DNA from: CAZMGV01 sp964565925
GTDB lineage: Bacteria; JAGRBM01; JAHCIT01
Assembly (NCBI GenBank): GCA_964565925.1
Contig: CAZMGV010000011.1
Coordinates: forward strand, 78,770 to 142,769
Direction: 5' to 3'
DNA: 64,000 nucleotides
Shown here: positions 1 to 8,448 of the stretch, in pieces
How the letters are laid out: the number at the start of each line of letters is the position of its first letter
How positions within the stretch are numbered: the stretch's first letter is position 1
Made by a program: the position numbers and the translations under genes
Notes under the pieces: model-generated
Database searches by the model: none
What the model was told of the DNA's origin: nothing
Seen by the model: only the letters and a program-made list of their open reading frames with translations

Positions 1-2908
1 CGGAAACCGATACCGCATATTCGCATGAACCGTCGCCGGCCAGCGTAGACGGCCGCGTGATCATCGGGTCGTCTGAGACCGAAGGGCCGCTCGCCGTACC
101 CAGATCCACCGCGAGACCGTTCGGGAAATAGGTCGTGACTGGAGGCGAGGATAGCGCCCGGTTGTAACCCGACGTGTGGGTGGTGTGGTCGAACAGCGAC
201 AGTTCGTACGGCATGACATAGGAGCTGCGGAGATCGCCGGTGTCACCGCCCGCGAACCGCTTGCCGTATGCCGCGTATTCAAGGTGAACCGCTATACCGT
301 CCGCATCCAGTCCGGCTCCGTCCAGCCGGCGCACCATCACCATCGAGGTCTGGGGCTGGATGACGCAGGCGCCGGGATCGGTAGGCAGCGACAGGTCGAA
401 ACAGTTGCCCTTGGCCGGGTCCTCGTAAACGCCCCCCAGGAACAGGTTCGGGTCCGTCGCCCGGACGACCGGATGATTCTCGAACACTGTGAAAGGCTGG
501 GCGCTGTTCCTGAACTCCTCCCACCGGGAACCGATGATCTCCACCTGCGGGGGCAGGGTGTCGCGCACCACGGGGAAGACAGTCACGTAGGTGTTCTGGG
601 CTGAATCGGTCACACGGAAGCTGAACGTGTTGATCCCTTCAACCGGCAGGTACACGTACCGCGCGTTCCAGTCGTACTCGCCCTGAATGGTCATTCCGGC
701 CGCATCGGCTGGCAGCGTCCGGCTCAGTTTCAGCTGGGTGGGCGAGATGATTTCGGTGATCGTATAGATGCCCGCATTCACCTGCTGATTCGAATTAAGG
801 CTGCTCAGGACAACGTGGTCACCGGCGCGGATTGCGTTGTCTACCACGCTGGACGGGTTGTCGGAAGGCAGCGGGCCCGACAGATTGACGGTCGCCGTTC
901 CGGCGCCGCCGCCTGTCACCTGCTGGAAGAATCCGCCCGGCTGCTCGACGGAGCCGGTACCGGAGAGGATACCGTCCGAGCGGGTCACGATTGAAGCGTC
1001 CTCGTTCACGATGACCGACGGTATGGACCCGTCGAAAGCGGCGAACCGGCCGTCGAATGACACACGGTTCGTGCCGACGATCCGCTGAGAGAGCGGGGGG
1101 CTGTAGTTCGCGCCGAAATCCGACGATACGCCGTTCAGGTACGACAGCCGGGACTGGAAGTTCCGGTTGTACCAGTTGAGCCCGGACATGCTGGTCTGGT
1201 TGGCCGGCGGTATGTCGGAGGCGGCGTTGCGTTCTACCGTAGAGCCAAACGTTCCCAGCCGCAGATAGGCCGGGGTGTTCGGATTGGCGGAGCGACCGTC
1301 GTCCGCACATCGGGAGACGGGCGACCCGCCCGCGTCCAGCGGCACGTTGTCCACGTAGCAGTCGAGGGCGAATCCCGGGATCCGGTTCGCGTTGGGAGTG
1401 GCGGTCCGGACACTGGCGAATCCGCCCGTCGCCGCCTGAAGGCCGGGGGCGGTAAAACCGAACATGATGACTCCGGTGGACGACGCGCTGAGGTCATTGA
1501 AAATCGCCACGCCGTTTGCCGCGCACCGGGTGAGCGTGCCGGAAAGCGCCGCGCCGCCCACCTGCGGAACCAGGGTGACGCACCTGACGGCGTCAGGGAC
1601 GGCGCTTTCCTGTACGTCCCGGATCTCCACGGAAACCTGGGGCCATTTCGCCCCGACGAGAACCGACAGTGACGGGTTCTGTATGATCGTCAGATGGTCC
1701 GGTGCGGTCGCCGCATCGGCCACGAAGAAGGTTCCGAACTGCCGGAAGTGCGCTATAAAGACCGGTCCGTCGGCGGTCTGCGCAGCCGCTCCGTCCAGCC
1801 GGACGATGTTCCCCAGATTGTCGATTTCGAAGAGCGCCGGCTCAGCGCTCACGGCATCGTACGGAATCTGGACGGTCGCCGGAGGAATGCCGGTATCGGG
1901 GTAGAGCGGGTCGATCAGGATGAAATTCTCCGGGCTCAGGCGGTAGAGCGGCGAGAGCGGGTCGTAACCCGGAGGCGCCGGGTCCTCGGCCCGGTCGAGC
2001 GAGAGATTTAGCGGAGCCGTTCCGCCGAAAGGACTGCCCGGCTGGATTTCCGGAATGGTGACGGCCGCGTCGCCGAGCTGGAGCCTCACGCTATGGGCGG
2101 TGAACTGGTCGGCGATCTGGGCGTCCCCGGGCCAGACAAACAGCGGCAGCCCGAATATCCCCACGAGACCCGGCGACGTCAGGCTGATCTGGATATTCTC
2201 CACGGTGTCGTAGGCGAGCGTATCGAAAGTGACGATTCCGTTCACCGCGCATTCGGTGACATTTCCGGTGAGTGTCCCGGTGCCGGAGGTCACTTTGGCG
2301 GTGACGCAATTCGCCGCCGCCGTGTCGATTTCCCCCAGCGAATTCCGGATGGCGACCGATAGCAAAGGCCACGGACTGTCCGGGAACAGCACTCCGTCCG
2401 GGGGGCCAATGAGGTCGAGCGATTCGGGTGCTTCCTCGCCGTTGCCCGCGAAGCCCTGGCTGAAATGCATGATCTGTCCCGTGATCGAATGATCCGACGC
2501 AACCGCGTCCAGTCGCTCGTAACCGTCGAAATCGGGCGTCGTCCAGAACAGCGCGGCCTTGTCCGGTTCGCCGTTGAATCCGAGGGTGACGGTCGCGGGT
2601 AAGAGAAACGTGGTCCCGGCCGGGAGAAAACGGAACACGGGCGAATAGTCCGGGTAACCCGGCGGGGGCTGGTCGTTCGTCAGCATCACGGTAATGTCGG
2701 TCGTCGCGGTCAGTGCGCCGGGAGGGACCACGAGTTTCGCACCGCGGAAAGTGATCTCGCCTCCGTCGGGGCCGATCGACATGGCGGCGCTCGTGGGCAG
2801 CGGCGTGGGTTTTCCCGCGTTGCCGGTCTCGGTGCCCTGCGGGCAGCCGGAACAGGCGAGCAGCAGCGCCGCCAGCAGGGCTCCCGTATATCCCTTGCGC
2901 AGGTTCAT
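1..2908 (-). CDS. Large surface lipoprotein, C-terminus beyond window edge
   Basis: The frame is open from an ATG at 2908 to the window edge, at least 969 residues, so the C-terminus is missing. The N-terminus has a short basic stretch, a Leu/Ala-rich core and a lipobox (LLAC, Cys19), which predicts a lipoprotein on the cell envelope. Residues about 45-85 resemble the ZU5-like repeat of bacterial surface proteins (GPDGGEITF followed by VVPPGALTATTDITV), and similar beta-sandwich stretches follow. No catalytic motif was seen. Its start overlaps the stop of the upstream TIGR02147 regulator by 4 bp (ATGA), implying coupled translation. The role (adhesion, surface structure) is inference only. 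Confidence 0.8.
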   Translation of the reverse strand, partial: MNLRKGYTGALLAALLLACSGCPQGTETGNAGKPTPLPTSAAMSIGPDGGEITFRGAKLVVPPGALTATTDITVMLTNDQPPPGYPDYSPVFRFLPAGTTFLLPATVTLGFNGEPDKAALFWTTPDFDGYERLDAVASDHSITGQIMHFSQGFAGNGEEAPESLDLIGPPDGVLFPDSPWPLLSVAIRNSLGEIDTAAANCVTAKVTSGTGTLTGNVTECAVNGIVTFDTLAYDTVENIQISLTSPGLVGIFGLPLFVWPGDAQIADQFTAHSVRLQLGDAAVTIPEIQPGSPFGGTAPLNLSLDRAEDPAPPGYDPLSPLYRLSPENFILIDPLYPDTGIPPATVQIPYDAVSAEPALFEIDNLGNIVRLDGAAAQTADGPVFIAHFRQFGTFFVADAATAPDHLTIIQNPSLSVLVGAKWPQVSVEIRDVQESAVPDAVRCVTLVPQVGGAALSGTLTRCAANGVAIFNDLSASSTGVIMFGFTAPGLQAATGGFASVRTATPNANRIPGFALDCYVDNVPLDAGGSPVSRCADDGRSANPNTPAYLRLGTFGSTVERNAASDIPPANQTSMSGLNWYNRNFQSRLSYLNGVSSDFGANYSPPLSQRIVGTNRVSFDGRFAAFDGSIPSVIVNEDASIVTRSDGILSGTGSVEQPGGFFQQVTGGGAGTATVNLSGPLPSDNPSSVVDNAIRAGDHVVLSSLNSNQQVNAGIYTITEIISPTQLKLSRTLPADAAGMTIQGEYDWNARYVYLPVEGINTFSFRVTDSAQNTYVTVFPVVRDTLPPQVEIIGSRWEEFRNSAQPFTVFENHPVVRATDPNLFLGGVYEDPAKGNCFDLSLPTDPGACVIQPQTSMVMVRRLDGAGLDADGIAVHLEYAAYGKRFAGGDTGDLRSSYVMPYELSLFDHTTHTSGYNRALSSPPVTTYFPNGLAVDLGTASGPSVSDDPMITRPSTLAGDGSCEYAVSVS

Positions 2909-3765
2909 TCGAGGTCATCTCCTGTGAGCGGGATGACCAGAAAGCTGACGGCGTACGCCTGGCGGGCGGCGCGGTCGGCCGGTTTGCTGTCGATATGCTC
3001 CAGCAGCTTGCGCCGGAAGTCGGAGATCTGGTTGCAGACGTCTTCGTAGTCCTCGCGGTTCAGCGTAAGCGTGAGCGACGTGACGTTCCGCTTCTCCTTG
3101 GGCACGCCGTCCAGGCTGTCGCTGCCGATCTTGAGCAGCGACCGGTGATAGTTGCGCGCCGCCAGCGAGGTGATCGTGGGCGGCGACTTGATTGTGACGT
3201 GGGCGGGGCGCAGCCGTCCGTCGGAATCCCGCGCGGCGAGGCCGGTCCGCTGGAGCAGTTCGAGCGCCTTCTCCACCTGCGACGGTTTCACGGGCTGCAC
3301 GAACTGCCGGGCGATCCACTTGGGATCTTCCTGGAACTCGGGCGTCATCATCAGTTCGCGGATCGGGATGGCGTACCACAGGGAGTACACCTCGAAATGA
3401 TCCTGCTCGAGCTGGATGACGTCGTCGGGCTTGCGCCGCAGCTTCCAGAGCGCCCGGTAATATTCGTTGCGGGCCTCATCGGTATCGGCCTGCCCGAGCA
3501 TGACGATCACCCGGAAGGCGCGCGTTTCGGTTTCCGTGAGGCCGAGCCCCTTGGCGAACTTCTCGATCGAGTCGTCGGAGAGGTTCCGTTTCCCCTGTTC
3601 GACGAGCTTGAGGAAGTTGGAGGTGGCAAACCCGGCCCGTCGCGCGAACTGCCGGTACGAAAAGCCGCGGCCGCTCTGCTTGAGGTAGCGGACCATCTCC
3701 CGGAGAAACTCCCGGTAGTCTTCGAAATCTACCGGACGGGGGCGCTCTGGTGTGTTCTTAACCAC
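2905..3765 (-). CDS. TIGR02147 family protein, probable transcriptional regulator
   Basis: A 286-residue protein starting at GTG. Residues 10-80 form a helix-turn-helix-like region (DYREFLREMVRYLK, then SYRQFARRAGFATSNFLKLV, then a GKRNLSDDSIEKFAKGL stretch), followed by the conserved body of the TIGR02147/DUF4423 family known from Fibrobacter, Bdellovibrio and deltaproteobacteria. The family is thought to regulate neighbouring genes, often secreted ones. Here it precedes and overlaps (ATGA) the start of a giant lipoprotein gene, which suggests it controls or is co-produced with that protein. The family call is firm; DNA binding is inferred from the predicted fold. Confidence 0.85.
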   Translation of the reverse strand: MVKNTPERPRPVDFEDYREFLREMVRYLKQSGRGFSYRQFARRAGFATSNFLKLVEQGKRNLSDDSIEKFAKGLGLTETETRAFRVIVMLGQADTDEARNEYYRALWKLRRKPDDVIQLEQDHFEVYSLWYAIPIRELMMTPEFQEDPKWIARQFVQPVKPSQVEKALELLQRTGLAARDSDGRLRPAHVTIKSPPTITSLAARNYHRSLLKIGSDSLDGVPKEKRNVTSLTLTLNREDYEDVCNQISDFRRKLLEHIDSKPADRAARQAYAVSFLVIPLTGDDLE

Positions 3766-3800
3766 GGTAATATCTTGGATAAGTGTAGAAAATAATTCAG

Positions 3801-3844
3801 TAATTACGAATAGTTATACAAAAATTCGTGTTCTAAATATTCGT
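3801..3844 (-). promoter_or_regulatory. AT-rich regulatory region with ATTCGT repeats and a shared 19-bp motif
   Basis: This is the divergent region between the TIGR02147 regulator (minus) and the DUF2238 gene (plus). It holds ACGAAT at 3806-3811, its inverted copy ATTCGT at 3824-3829 and again at 3839-3844, spaced 15 bp. The 19-mer at 3801-3819 matches 16 of 19 bases of the sequence at 6335-6353, upstream of another minus-strand gene. Base composition falls sharply to AT-rich, as expected for a promoter or operator. Which protein binds is unknown; the adjacent regulator is a candidate. Confidence 0.45.
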
Positions 3845-3912
3845 CTTTGTAACCTGTTGAAATGACTGTGATTTGCCGGGGTGACTGCCCGCCGCCCCAA
3901 TCCGGTGATAAG

Positions 3913-4575
3913 ATGCCATCCGTGATGTCTCCATCGGGCTCCGAAAGAACGGTTTTGACGGTTCTGATTCTTGCCGCGCTGGCCGTTTCTGGCATCGGTC
4001 CTTTCGACCGGTTGACGTGGGTGCTCGAGATCGCTCCGATCCTCATCGGCCTCCCGCTCCTTTACCGGTCGCGCGATACGTTTCCGCTCACGCCGCTTCT
4101 CTACCGGTTGCTGTTTCTGCATGCGCTGATCCTGATGGCGGGCGGTCACTACTCATATGCGAGAGTGCCGGCGGGTGACTGGGTACGCGACTTCTTCCAT
4201 CTCGCCCGCAATCCCTACGACCGGCTGGGCCACTTCGCGCAGGGGTTCATTCCGGCGATCCTGGCCCGGGAGATTCTCCTCCGGCGTACTCCGCTCAAGC
4301 CGGGTGGCTGGCTGTTCTTTCTGACGGTCTGTGTCTGCCTGGCCTTCAGCGCCTTCTATGAACTCACCGAGTGGCTGTCGGCGGTGATCCTCGGGCAGGG
4401 CGCCGACGATTTTCTCGGCACGCAGGGCGATCCGTGGGATACGCAGTGGGACATGTTCATGGCACTGGTGGGGTCGATCAGCGCGCAGCTATTGCTTGCT
4501 TCCGTTCACCAGCGGCAGCTGGCGCAACTCCCCGCTACATCCACAGAAGTTCGATCTCCGGCAGCGCCCGCATGA
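3913..4575 (+). CDS. DUF2238 (YjdF-like) membrane protein
   Basis: About 220 residues with six or so hydrophobic segments. It carries the family blocks RNPYDRLGHFAQGF and LGTQGDPWDTQWDM, and a conserved YELTEW segment, all typical of the DUF2238/YjdF integral membrane family whose function is unknown. I chose the ATG at 3913 because the family starts close to the first membrane segment; the longer frame from 3862 adds an unlikely 17 residues. The 3' end overlaps the convergent CHAD gene by 41 bp. It shares a divergent AT-rich promoter region with the TIGR02147 regulator. Confidence 0.8.
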   Translation: MPSVMSPSGSERTVLTVLILAALAVSGIGPFDRLTWVLEIAPILIGLPLLYRSRDTFPLTPLLYRLLFLHALILMAGGHYSYARVPAGDWVRDFFHLARNPYDRLGHFAQGFIPAILAREILLRRTPLKPGGWLFFLTVCVCLAFSAFYELTEWLSAVILGQGADDFLGTQGDPWDTQWDMFMALVGSISAQLLLASVHQRQLAQLPATSTEVRSPAAPA

Positions 4576-5398
4576 GCTTCTGGATACGGGCCTCCCGTTC
4601 CTGGATAACTTCGTTGAGCGCCGGCTGAAACTGCCTGCGGGATCTTGCAGAGCGCGTGCTGACGAATGTCTTGAGACGAATTTCCAGCGCGACGATATCC
4701 TGGATGTCCCCCATGACCCCCTGGAACCACCGGTATCTCTCGAGCGTTTCCCGGGTGAGCCGGGGAGTCACCGGCGCCAGAAAATCGGCCATGTAGCGGA
4801 ACCGCTTGAAGGCGATCCGCAGTTCGTGGATGGTCGCCGGATTTTCCGGGTCGACCTTGCGGGCCAGAGTCTTGACGTGCCGGAAGGCCTGCGTGGCCCT
4901 GGCGTGCAGCCGGGCGTTGAGCGGTCCCCCCTGTCCGGTACGGGCGGCGGCTTCAAGCGCAGCGTCGATCCGGTCCAGAACGCCGCGGACCGGTTTCGGG
5001 ATTTTCCGTCCGATGTCGTCGCGCCCGCCGCGGGACAGTATTTCCGCCTCGGCTCTCAGGTCGGCGTAGAACGGTTCCAGCGCTTCGCCGTCCGGGGCGA
5101 TCTGCGGCAGCAGCGCCAGCTGGATCTGGATGTCCCGCAGCGGACCCAGCCGGGTGAAAATTCCCTTGGCTTTCTTGCGGGCCCGCTTCGATTCCGCCGG
5201 TGGGACCCAGTCCGCAAACAGGTCGAACACAGCCAGCAGCCGCCTCGTCATCACGCGCAGCAGGTGCACGGACTTTTCCGTCCCTTTGCGCCTGAACCGG
5301 CCGAACTGTTTCTCGTACTCGCGTTCGACGCGGGCCACCGACCGCGAAATACCTTTCACGGTTTTGCGGGAGCCGGATTTGGCGTTCGGCGGAGTCAC
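4535..5398 (-). CDS. CHAD domain protein
   Basis: A 287-residue basic, all-helical protein. It contains the conserved histidine/arginine blocks of the CHAD domain: VHLLRVMTRRLLAVFDLF near residue 44, RLGPLRDIQIQL near 85, and IHELRIAFKRFRYMADFL near 190. CHAD domains bind inorganic polyphosphate through these basic residues and are often found near polyphosphate or triphosphate-tunnel enzymes, none of which is visible here. It is a single-domain protein with no CYTH partner in the chain. Its end overlaps the convergent DUF2238 gene. The domain call is strong; the cellular role is unknown. Confidence 0.85.
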   Translation of the reverse strand: MTPPNAKSGSRKTVKGISRSVARVEREYEKQFGRFRRKGTEKSVHLLRVMTRRLLAVFDLFADWVPPAESKRARKKAKGIFTRLGPLRDIQIQLALLPQIAPDGEALEPFYADLRAEAEILSRGGRDDIGRKIPKPVRGVLDRIDAALEAAARTGQGGPLNARLHARATQAFRHVKTLARKVDPENPATIHELRIAFKRFRYMADFLAPVTPRLTRETLERYRWFQGVMGDIQDIVALEIRLKTFVSTRSARSRRQFQPALNEVIQEREARIQKLMRALPEIELLWM

Positions 5399-5472
5399 GT
5401 CAGGCGGGCCCTCCGGGGGTACACCTGCAGACTATCCCGTCGCCGGTGACGGAATTATGACATTGATCCGGT

Positions 5473-6231
5473 TCAGGGATTGTCGGAGAGGATCTCGCGA
5501 CGCAGGAAACTGATTTCCCGTTCGAAATCCACCGGGCGTCCCAGCCGGTCGGTGACGACAAAGGTGTCGTAGGCGCGTCCGCCGGTCGTACGGATATCGC
5601 AACGCACGATCTTCACCCCCAGCATCGCGAAGGCCCGGGCCGTCCGGTACAGAAGGCCCCGGGTGTCCCCGGCGCGTAGCTCGATGATGCTCAGGTTCGT
5701 CGAGGCGTCGTTACGCGTGTTGAGTTCGAGATCCTTTACCGGTTCGCAGACGGGGGTGGGGGCTTCCCCGATCCGCGCCTGGAACTGCCGGATCACCAGT
5801 TCGCCTATCCGCTGCGCGTCGGCGGCCGAGCCGGGCGAGTGGAACTCCACGTCGATCAGAAGGGTTCCGTCCGAACGGGGGTAAAGCTCGGCGGCCTGGA
5901 TCGAGCCTCCGAGCAGAGCGACCGCCGCCGTCACATGGACCAGCGCCCGGGGCGAGTTCATGGAGAAGGTGATCAGGCGGTCGTTTCCGGCGACACGGGA
6001 CTCCTGCCAGGAGACCGGCGTCTGCACGAACGTCTTGAGCGGGTAACCGGGGTGGCTGGTGATGATTTCGACGTGCCGTTTCATCCGGTCCGGGCTCACG
6101 CGGCGCAGGTAGTCCTGCGGCATGAAGGTCAGTTCCCGGTCGAACGCCCGCCTGCTGTCATCGTTTGTATTCAATTTTTGGGTAGCGCTGAGTGCCATGA
6201 AGTCCGTTCGAAAAGCAGCGGTTGAGTGCAT
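5473..6231 (-). CDS. Stand-alone tandem ACT domain protein resembling GlnD C-terminus
   Basis: About 252 residues. The stretch LTFMPQDYLRRVSPDRMKRH (36-55) resembles the linker before the ACT domains of GlnD, the PII uridylyl-transferase. Two ACT domains follow: residues about 84-155 (LITFSMNSPRALVHVTAAVALLG) and about 176-250 (LSIIELRAGDTRGLLYRTARAF and IRTTGGRAYDTFVVTD). The nucleotidyltransferase and HD catalytic domains of GlnD are absent, so this would be a ligand-sensing module acting alone. The start is uncertain: ATGs at 6231, 6198 and 6123 are possible and none has a clear ribosome site. Glutamine sensing is an inference from GlnD. Confidence 0.7.
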   Translation of the reverse strand: MHSTAAFRTDFMALSATQKLNTNDDSRRAFDRELTFMPQDYLRRVSPDRMKRHVEIITSHPGYPLKTFVQTPVSWQESRVAGNDRLITFSMNSPRALVHVTAAVALLGGSIQAAELYPRSDGTLLIDVEFHSPGSAADAQRIGELVIRQFQARIGEAPTPVCEPVKDLELNTRNDASTNLSIIELRAGDTRGLLYRTARAFAMLGVKIVRCDIRTTGGRAYDTFVVTDRLGRPVDFEREISFLRREILSDNP

Positions 6232-6334
6232 TGAAATCCGCCTTGACGCATTATGTTATAGCCCGTCAGAGAAACCAATCCTTTGACGGATAAAGCAATC
6301 GCCATTCCGTTTCCGGGAACCCAAATAAGTGTAT

Positions 6335-6353
6335 TAATTACAAATGGTTATGC
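6335..6353 (-). promoter_or_regulatory. 19-bp motif shared with 3801-3819
   Basis: The sequence TAATTACAAATGGTTATGC matches the one at 3801-3819 at 16 of 19 positions. Both lie in AT-rich DNA upstream of minus-strand genes, about 40-160 bp from the starts, and both are followed in the minus direction by TACACTTAT (directly here, 12 bp later at the other site). A shared operator or promoter element is the simplest reading. Apart from this motif, the 225 bp between 6232 and 6457 contain only the hairpin listed at 6410-6464. Confidence 0.4.
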
Positions 6354-6409
6354 TGGTTGCTTCAATTCGCGACAGCCGCATTATGCCGGTTTGCTGGGCA
6401 TCGACGCCG

Positions 6410-6464
6410 CAGTTAGAAGCAGGGTTTGTCTTTAAACCGCTGTTCTAACTGGCCGTTCTAACTG
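6410..6464 (-). repeat. Tandem 13-bp repeat spanning a stop codon plus long inverted repeat
   Basis: Read on the minus strand, CCAGTTAGAACGG and CCAGTTAGAACAG lie head to tail (6464 to 6439); the first copy contains the TAG stop of the upstream gene. The second copy pairs with CAGTTAGAA-type sequence at 6410-6418 (TTCTAACTG at 6443-6451), forming a 9-bp stem extended by a second GGTTT/AAACC stem. There is no T-run after it, so it is a hairpin of unknown use, possibly an RNA-stabilising or Rho-independent-like end. Confidence 0.5.
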
Positions 6465-7018
6465 GAAGATTTCCGGCGCGCCGCGAATTTTCCGGCCAGC
6501 AGGAACAGGCCGACCGTCAAGATCACAAACAGCCCCGATTTAACGGCCGTTTCAGACCAGAAGCCGACCGCACCGTTGTCGACGACCTGGACGCGGCGGC
6601 TCACTTTATAATCCTCGCCCGTCGGCGTCCGGATATAACCCGCCAGTTCGTACTCGCCGGCGATCCGGAAGTTGTGGAGTATCCGCGTCCGTCCGGGCTC
6701 GAAAGTTTCCACGTTCCGGTACCACTCGGGGTCCATCTGGCGGATCTTCGGGCTTACGGGGCGGATCTCCACGGATATCGTGCCTGTCACCGCCTCTCCG
6801 TTATCGGTGCGGAACGCGGACAGAAGGATCTGGCAGGGGTTCAGGACAGCCGGTTGTTCCGGCACGGTCGTAAGTTCCAGATTGACCGGCAGATGAACTG
6901 GCAGATTAACTGCCGGGTCAGAGGGCGGAGGGGCATCGGACAGCGCAACCCCCGGGAGGGCGAGCCAGATTCCCGCTCCCGCGATCAGAACCCACAGATT
7001 TTTGCGCTTAATGTTCAT
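6458..7018 (-). CDS. Secreted, membrane-anchored protein of unknown function
   Basis: A 186-residue protein with an N-terminal signal peptide (basic start, hydrophobic core to about residue 27, cut near ALS-DA), a periplasmic region of about 120 residues predicted to be beta-rich, and a C-terminal membrane segment (about 160-178) ending in a basic tail. The layout resembles YtkA/FixH-like copper or oxidase accessory proteins, but no diagnostic metal ligands are visible, so I do not assign it. It is divergent from the NapH-like operon starting at 7104 and may share its promoter region. A ribosome site GGGCAG precedes the ATG. Confidence 0.65.
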   Translation of the reverse strand: MNIKRKNLWVLIAGAGIWLALPGVALSDAPPPSDPAVNLPVHLPVNLELTTVPEQPAVLNPCQILLSAFRTDNGEAVTGTISVEIRPVSPKIRQMDPEWYRNVETFEPGRTRILHNFRIAGEYELAGYIRTPTGEDYKVSRRVQVVDNGAVGFWSETAVKSGLFVILTVGLFLLAGKFAARRKSSS

Positions 7019-7103
7019 CGGCTGCCCAGTTTGTTGCGCGAGGGGGTCTCATCGTATGAGGCAGATCATAATGCCACGAACGACGCCCGGCTAAGTAGAC
7101 ATT

Positions 7104-7427
7104 GTGAAAGACGAAGCGGCATTTAACGTCCTGTCCTTTCTTCTGGAGACCGTGCTCTTCACGGGCATGGTCGGGACCGCGCTGGCGGTCCGGTTCCGCC
7201 GCAAAAACCAGGGGAACAAGCCAGTGGCCGCCCCGGCACCGGTCCCCGGAGCCGCAACTCCGGAGGCCCCCGGCTCCACACCGAAAGTCTGGAGCGGGGA
7301 GATGACCCCGGAAGAACTGGCCGAGCGCCGCCACCAGATGATGAACGTCGCGTATACGCTCGGGGTGGTTGTCATCAGTGGAATGGTGGCCGTTGCCATC
7401 TTTTTCTGGAGGCACCACTCCTCATGA
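7104..7427 (+). CDS. Small two-helix membrane protein
   Basis: A 107-residue protein starting at GTG. It has one hydrophobic segment near residues 8-27, a Pro/Ala-rich linker (about 35-70), and a second membrane segment near 82-101 ending in histidines. No known family was recognised. Its stop overlaps the start of the NapH-like gene by 4 bp (ATGA at 7424-7427), so it is probably a subunit or assembly partner of that iron-sulfur protein. Confidence 0.6.
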   Translation: MKDEAAFNVLSFLLETVLFTGMVGTALAVRFRRKNQGNKPVAAPAPVPGAATPEAPGSTPKVWSGEMTPEELAERRHQMMNVAYTLGVVVISGMVAVAIFFWRHHSS

Positions 7428-8356
7428 AACCGATGCCCAACTTCGGAATGCCGGTCTACGGGGTGCGCGAAAAGATCCGCGACCGGATCGGCATCGGGCG
7501 TTACCACAACCGGCGGGTCATGATTCTCAGCTTCGCCATGCTGCTCGTCGTGTTCGGACCGGCGTTCGATCTCTGGCATCTGGATATTTACAACGGCCAC
7601 TACTGGGTCATGGGAAGGCGGGTCACGCTCGTCTACGCGCTCAAGTCGTTCATCATCGGCTTCATCGCCGTGAACGTCGTCATCCTGATCGCGAATGCGA
7701 TTGTCGGCCGGTTCCTGTGCGGCTGGTTCTGCCCGGTCGCCACGCTCAACCGGGTCGGCGAGTGGGGCCGGCGCCACCTGCCCAAATGGGGCCGCGTCGC
7801 CGTCGCCGGAGCGATCGGTGCCGCGCTGGGGCTCGGCATGATCACCTGGGTGTTCGATCCGGTGCACGTGTTCGAAATGGGCCCCGCGGGGCTTTCCGTC
7901 TTTGCGGCCATATGGGCATTCCTCACGGTGTCGGTCGCGGGCCAGATCCTCTGGCTCGGACACAACTTCTGTCTGGGTCTCTGCCCGTCGGGTATCTATT
8001 TCTCGCTCACGGGCGGCAGCGCCAGGGGCGGCATTCATCTCAAGAAGAACGCCGACTGCACCGATTGCGGAGTATGCGCCAGCGTCTGCCCGATGCATCT
8101 CGATCCGGTGCGGCTGCTCGAGAAGTCCGGCGAGCCGATGGCGATGCCCTATCCGGTGACCGATTTCGACCGGTGTATCCGGTGCGGTGACTGCATCGAG
8201 GCGTGCGAAAGATTCGGCGATCCCCACCGGCCCGAGTTCACACCGCCCATGTATCTGGGGATGGGTTCCCGTGACGTCCTGAATGCCGAACTCCATCATG
8301 TGAAGAAGACCGTGTCGGCGAAGGCGAAAGCCGTGTCGGATAACAAAGCAGCCTGA
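7424..8356 (+). CDS. NapH/CcoG-like polyferredoxin membrane protein
   Basis: A 310-residue protein with four or more membrane helices. It carries the two membrane CxxxC-P motifs of the NapH/CcoG group (Cys99-Cys103 in CGWFCP, Cys183-Cys187 in CLGLCP) and two complete 4Fe-4S ferredoxin motifs (Cys212, 215, 218, 222 and Cys251, 254, 257, 261). Proteins of this type pass electrons from quinol to periplasmic or cytoplasmic acceptors, as NapH does for nitrate reductase. No nitrate reductase or NapG gene lies nearby, so the electron acceptor is unknown. It is coupled to the small membrane protein upstream. Confidence 0.85.
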   Translation: MKPMPNFGMPVYGVREKIRDRIGIGRYHNRRVMILSFAMLLVVFGPAFDLWHLDIYNGHYWVMGRRVTLVYALKSFIIGFIAVNVVILIANAIVGRFLCGWFCPVATLNRVGEWGRRHLPKWGRVAVAGAIGAALGLGMITWVFDPVHVFEMGPAGLSVFAAIWAFLTVSVAGQILWLGHNFCLGLCPSGIYFSLTGGSARGGIHLKKNADCTDCGVCASVCPMHLDPVRLLEKSGEPMAMPYPVTDFDRCIRCGDCIEACERFGDPHRPEFTPPMYLGMGSRDVLNAELHHVKKTVSAKAKAVSDNKAA

Positions 8357-8361
8357 ACCTT

Positions 8362-8398
8362 CGTTGTCAGAAACCCCGAAGGGACAACGGGGTCTGGT
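8362..8398 (+). terminator. Possible terminator with two competing hairpins
   Basis: After the NapH-like stop, ACCCCG (8373-8378) can pair with CGGGGT (8388-8393), followed by CTGGTTTT. An alternative stem, CGTTGTC (8362-8368) with GACAACG (8383-8389), excludes the first because they share bases. It may be a weak terminator or an attenuator ahead of the gene at 8449. Confidence 0.35.
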
Positions 8399-8448
8399 TT
8401 TCCGCCAGTGCCGTTCTACGCTCCCTTCGGCATTCGCGAAGGAGCCTC

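Noticed and set aside
7091..8299. 402-residue frame antisense to the NapH-like gene
   Set aside because: The plus strand has two full ferredoxin motifs; the minus product is Asp/His/Arg-rich noise.
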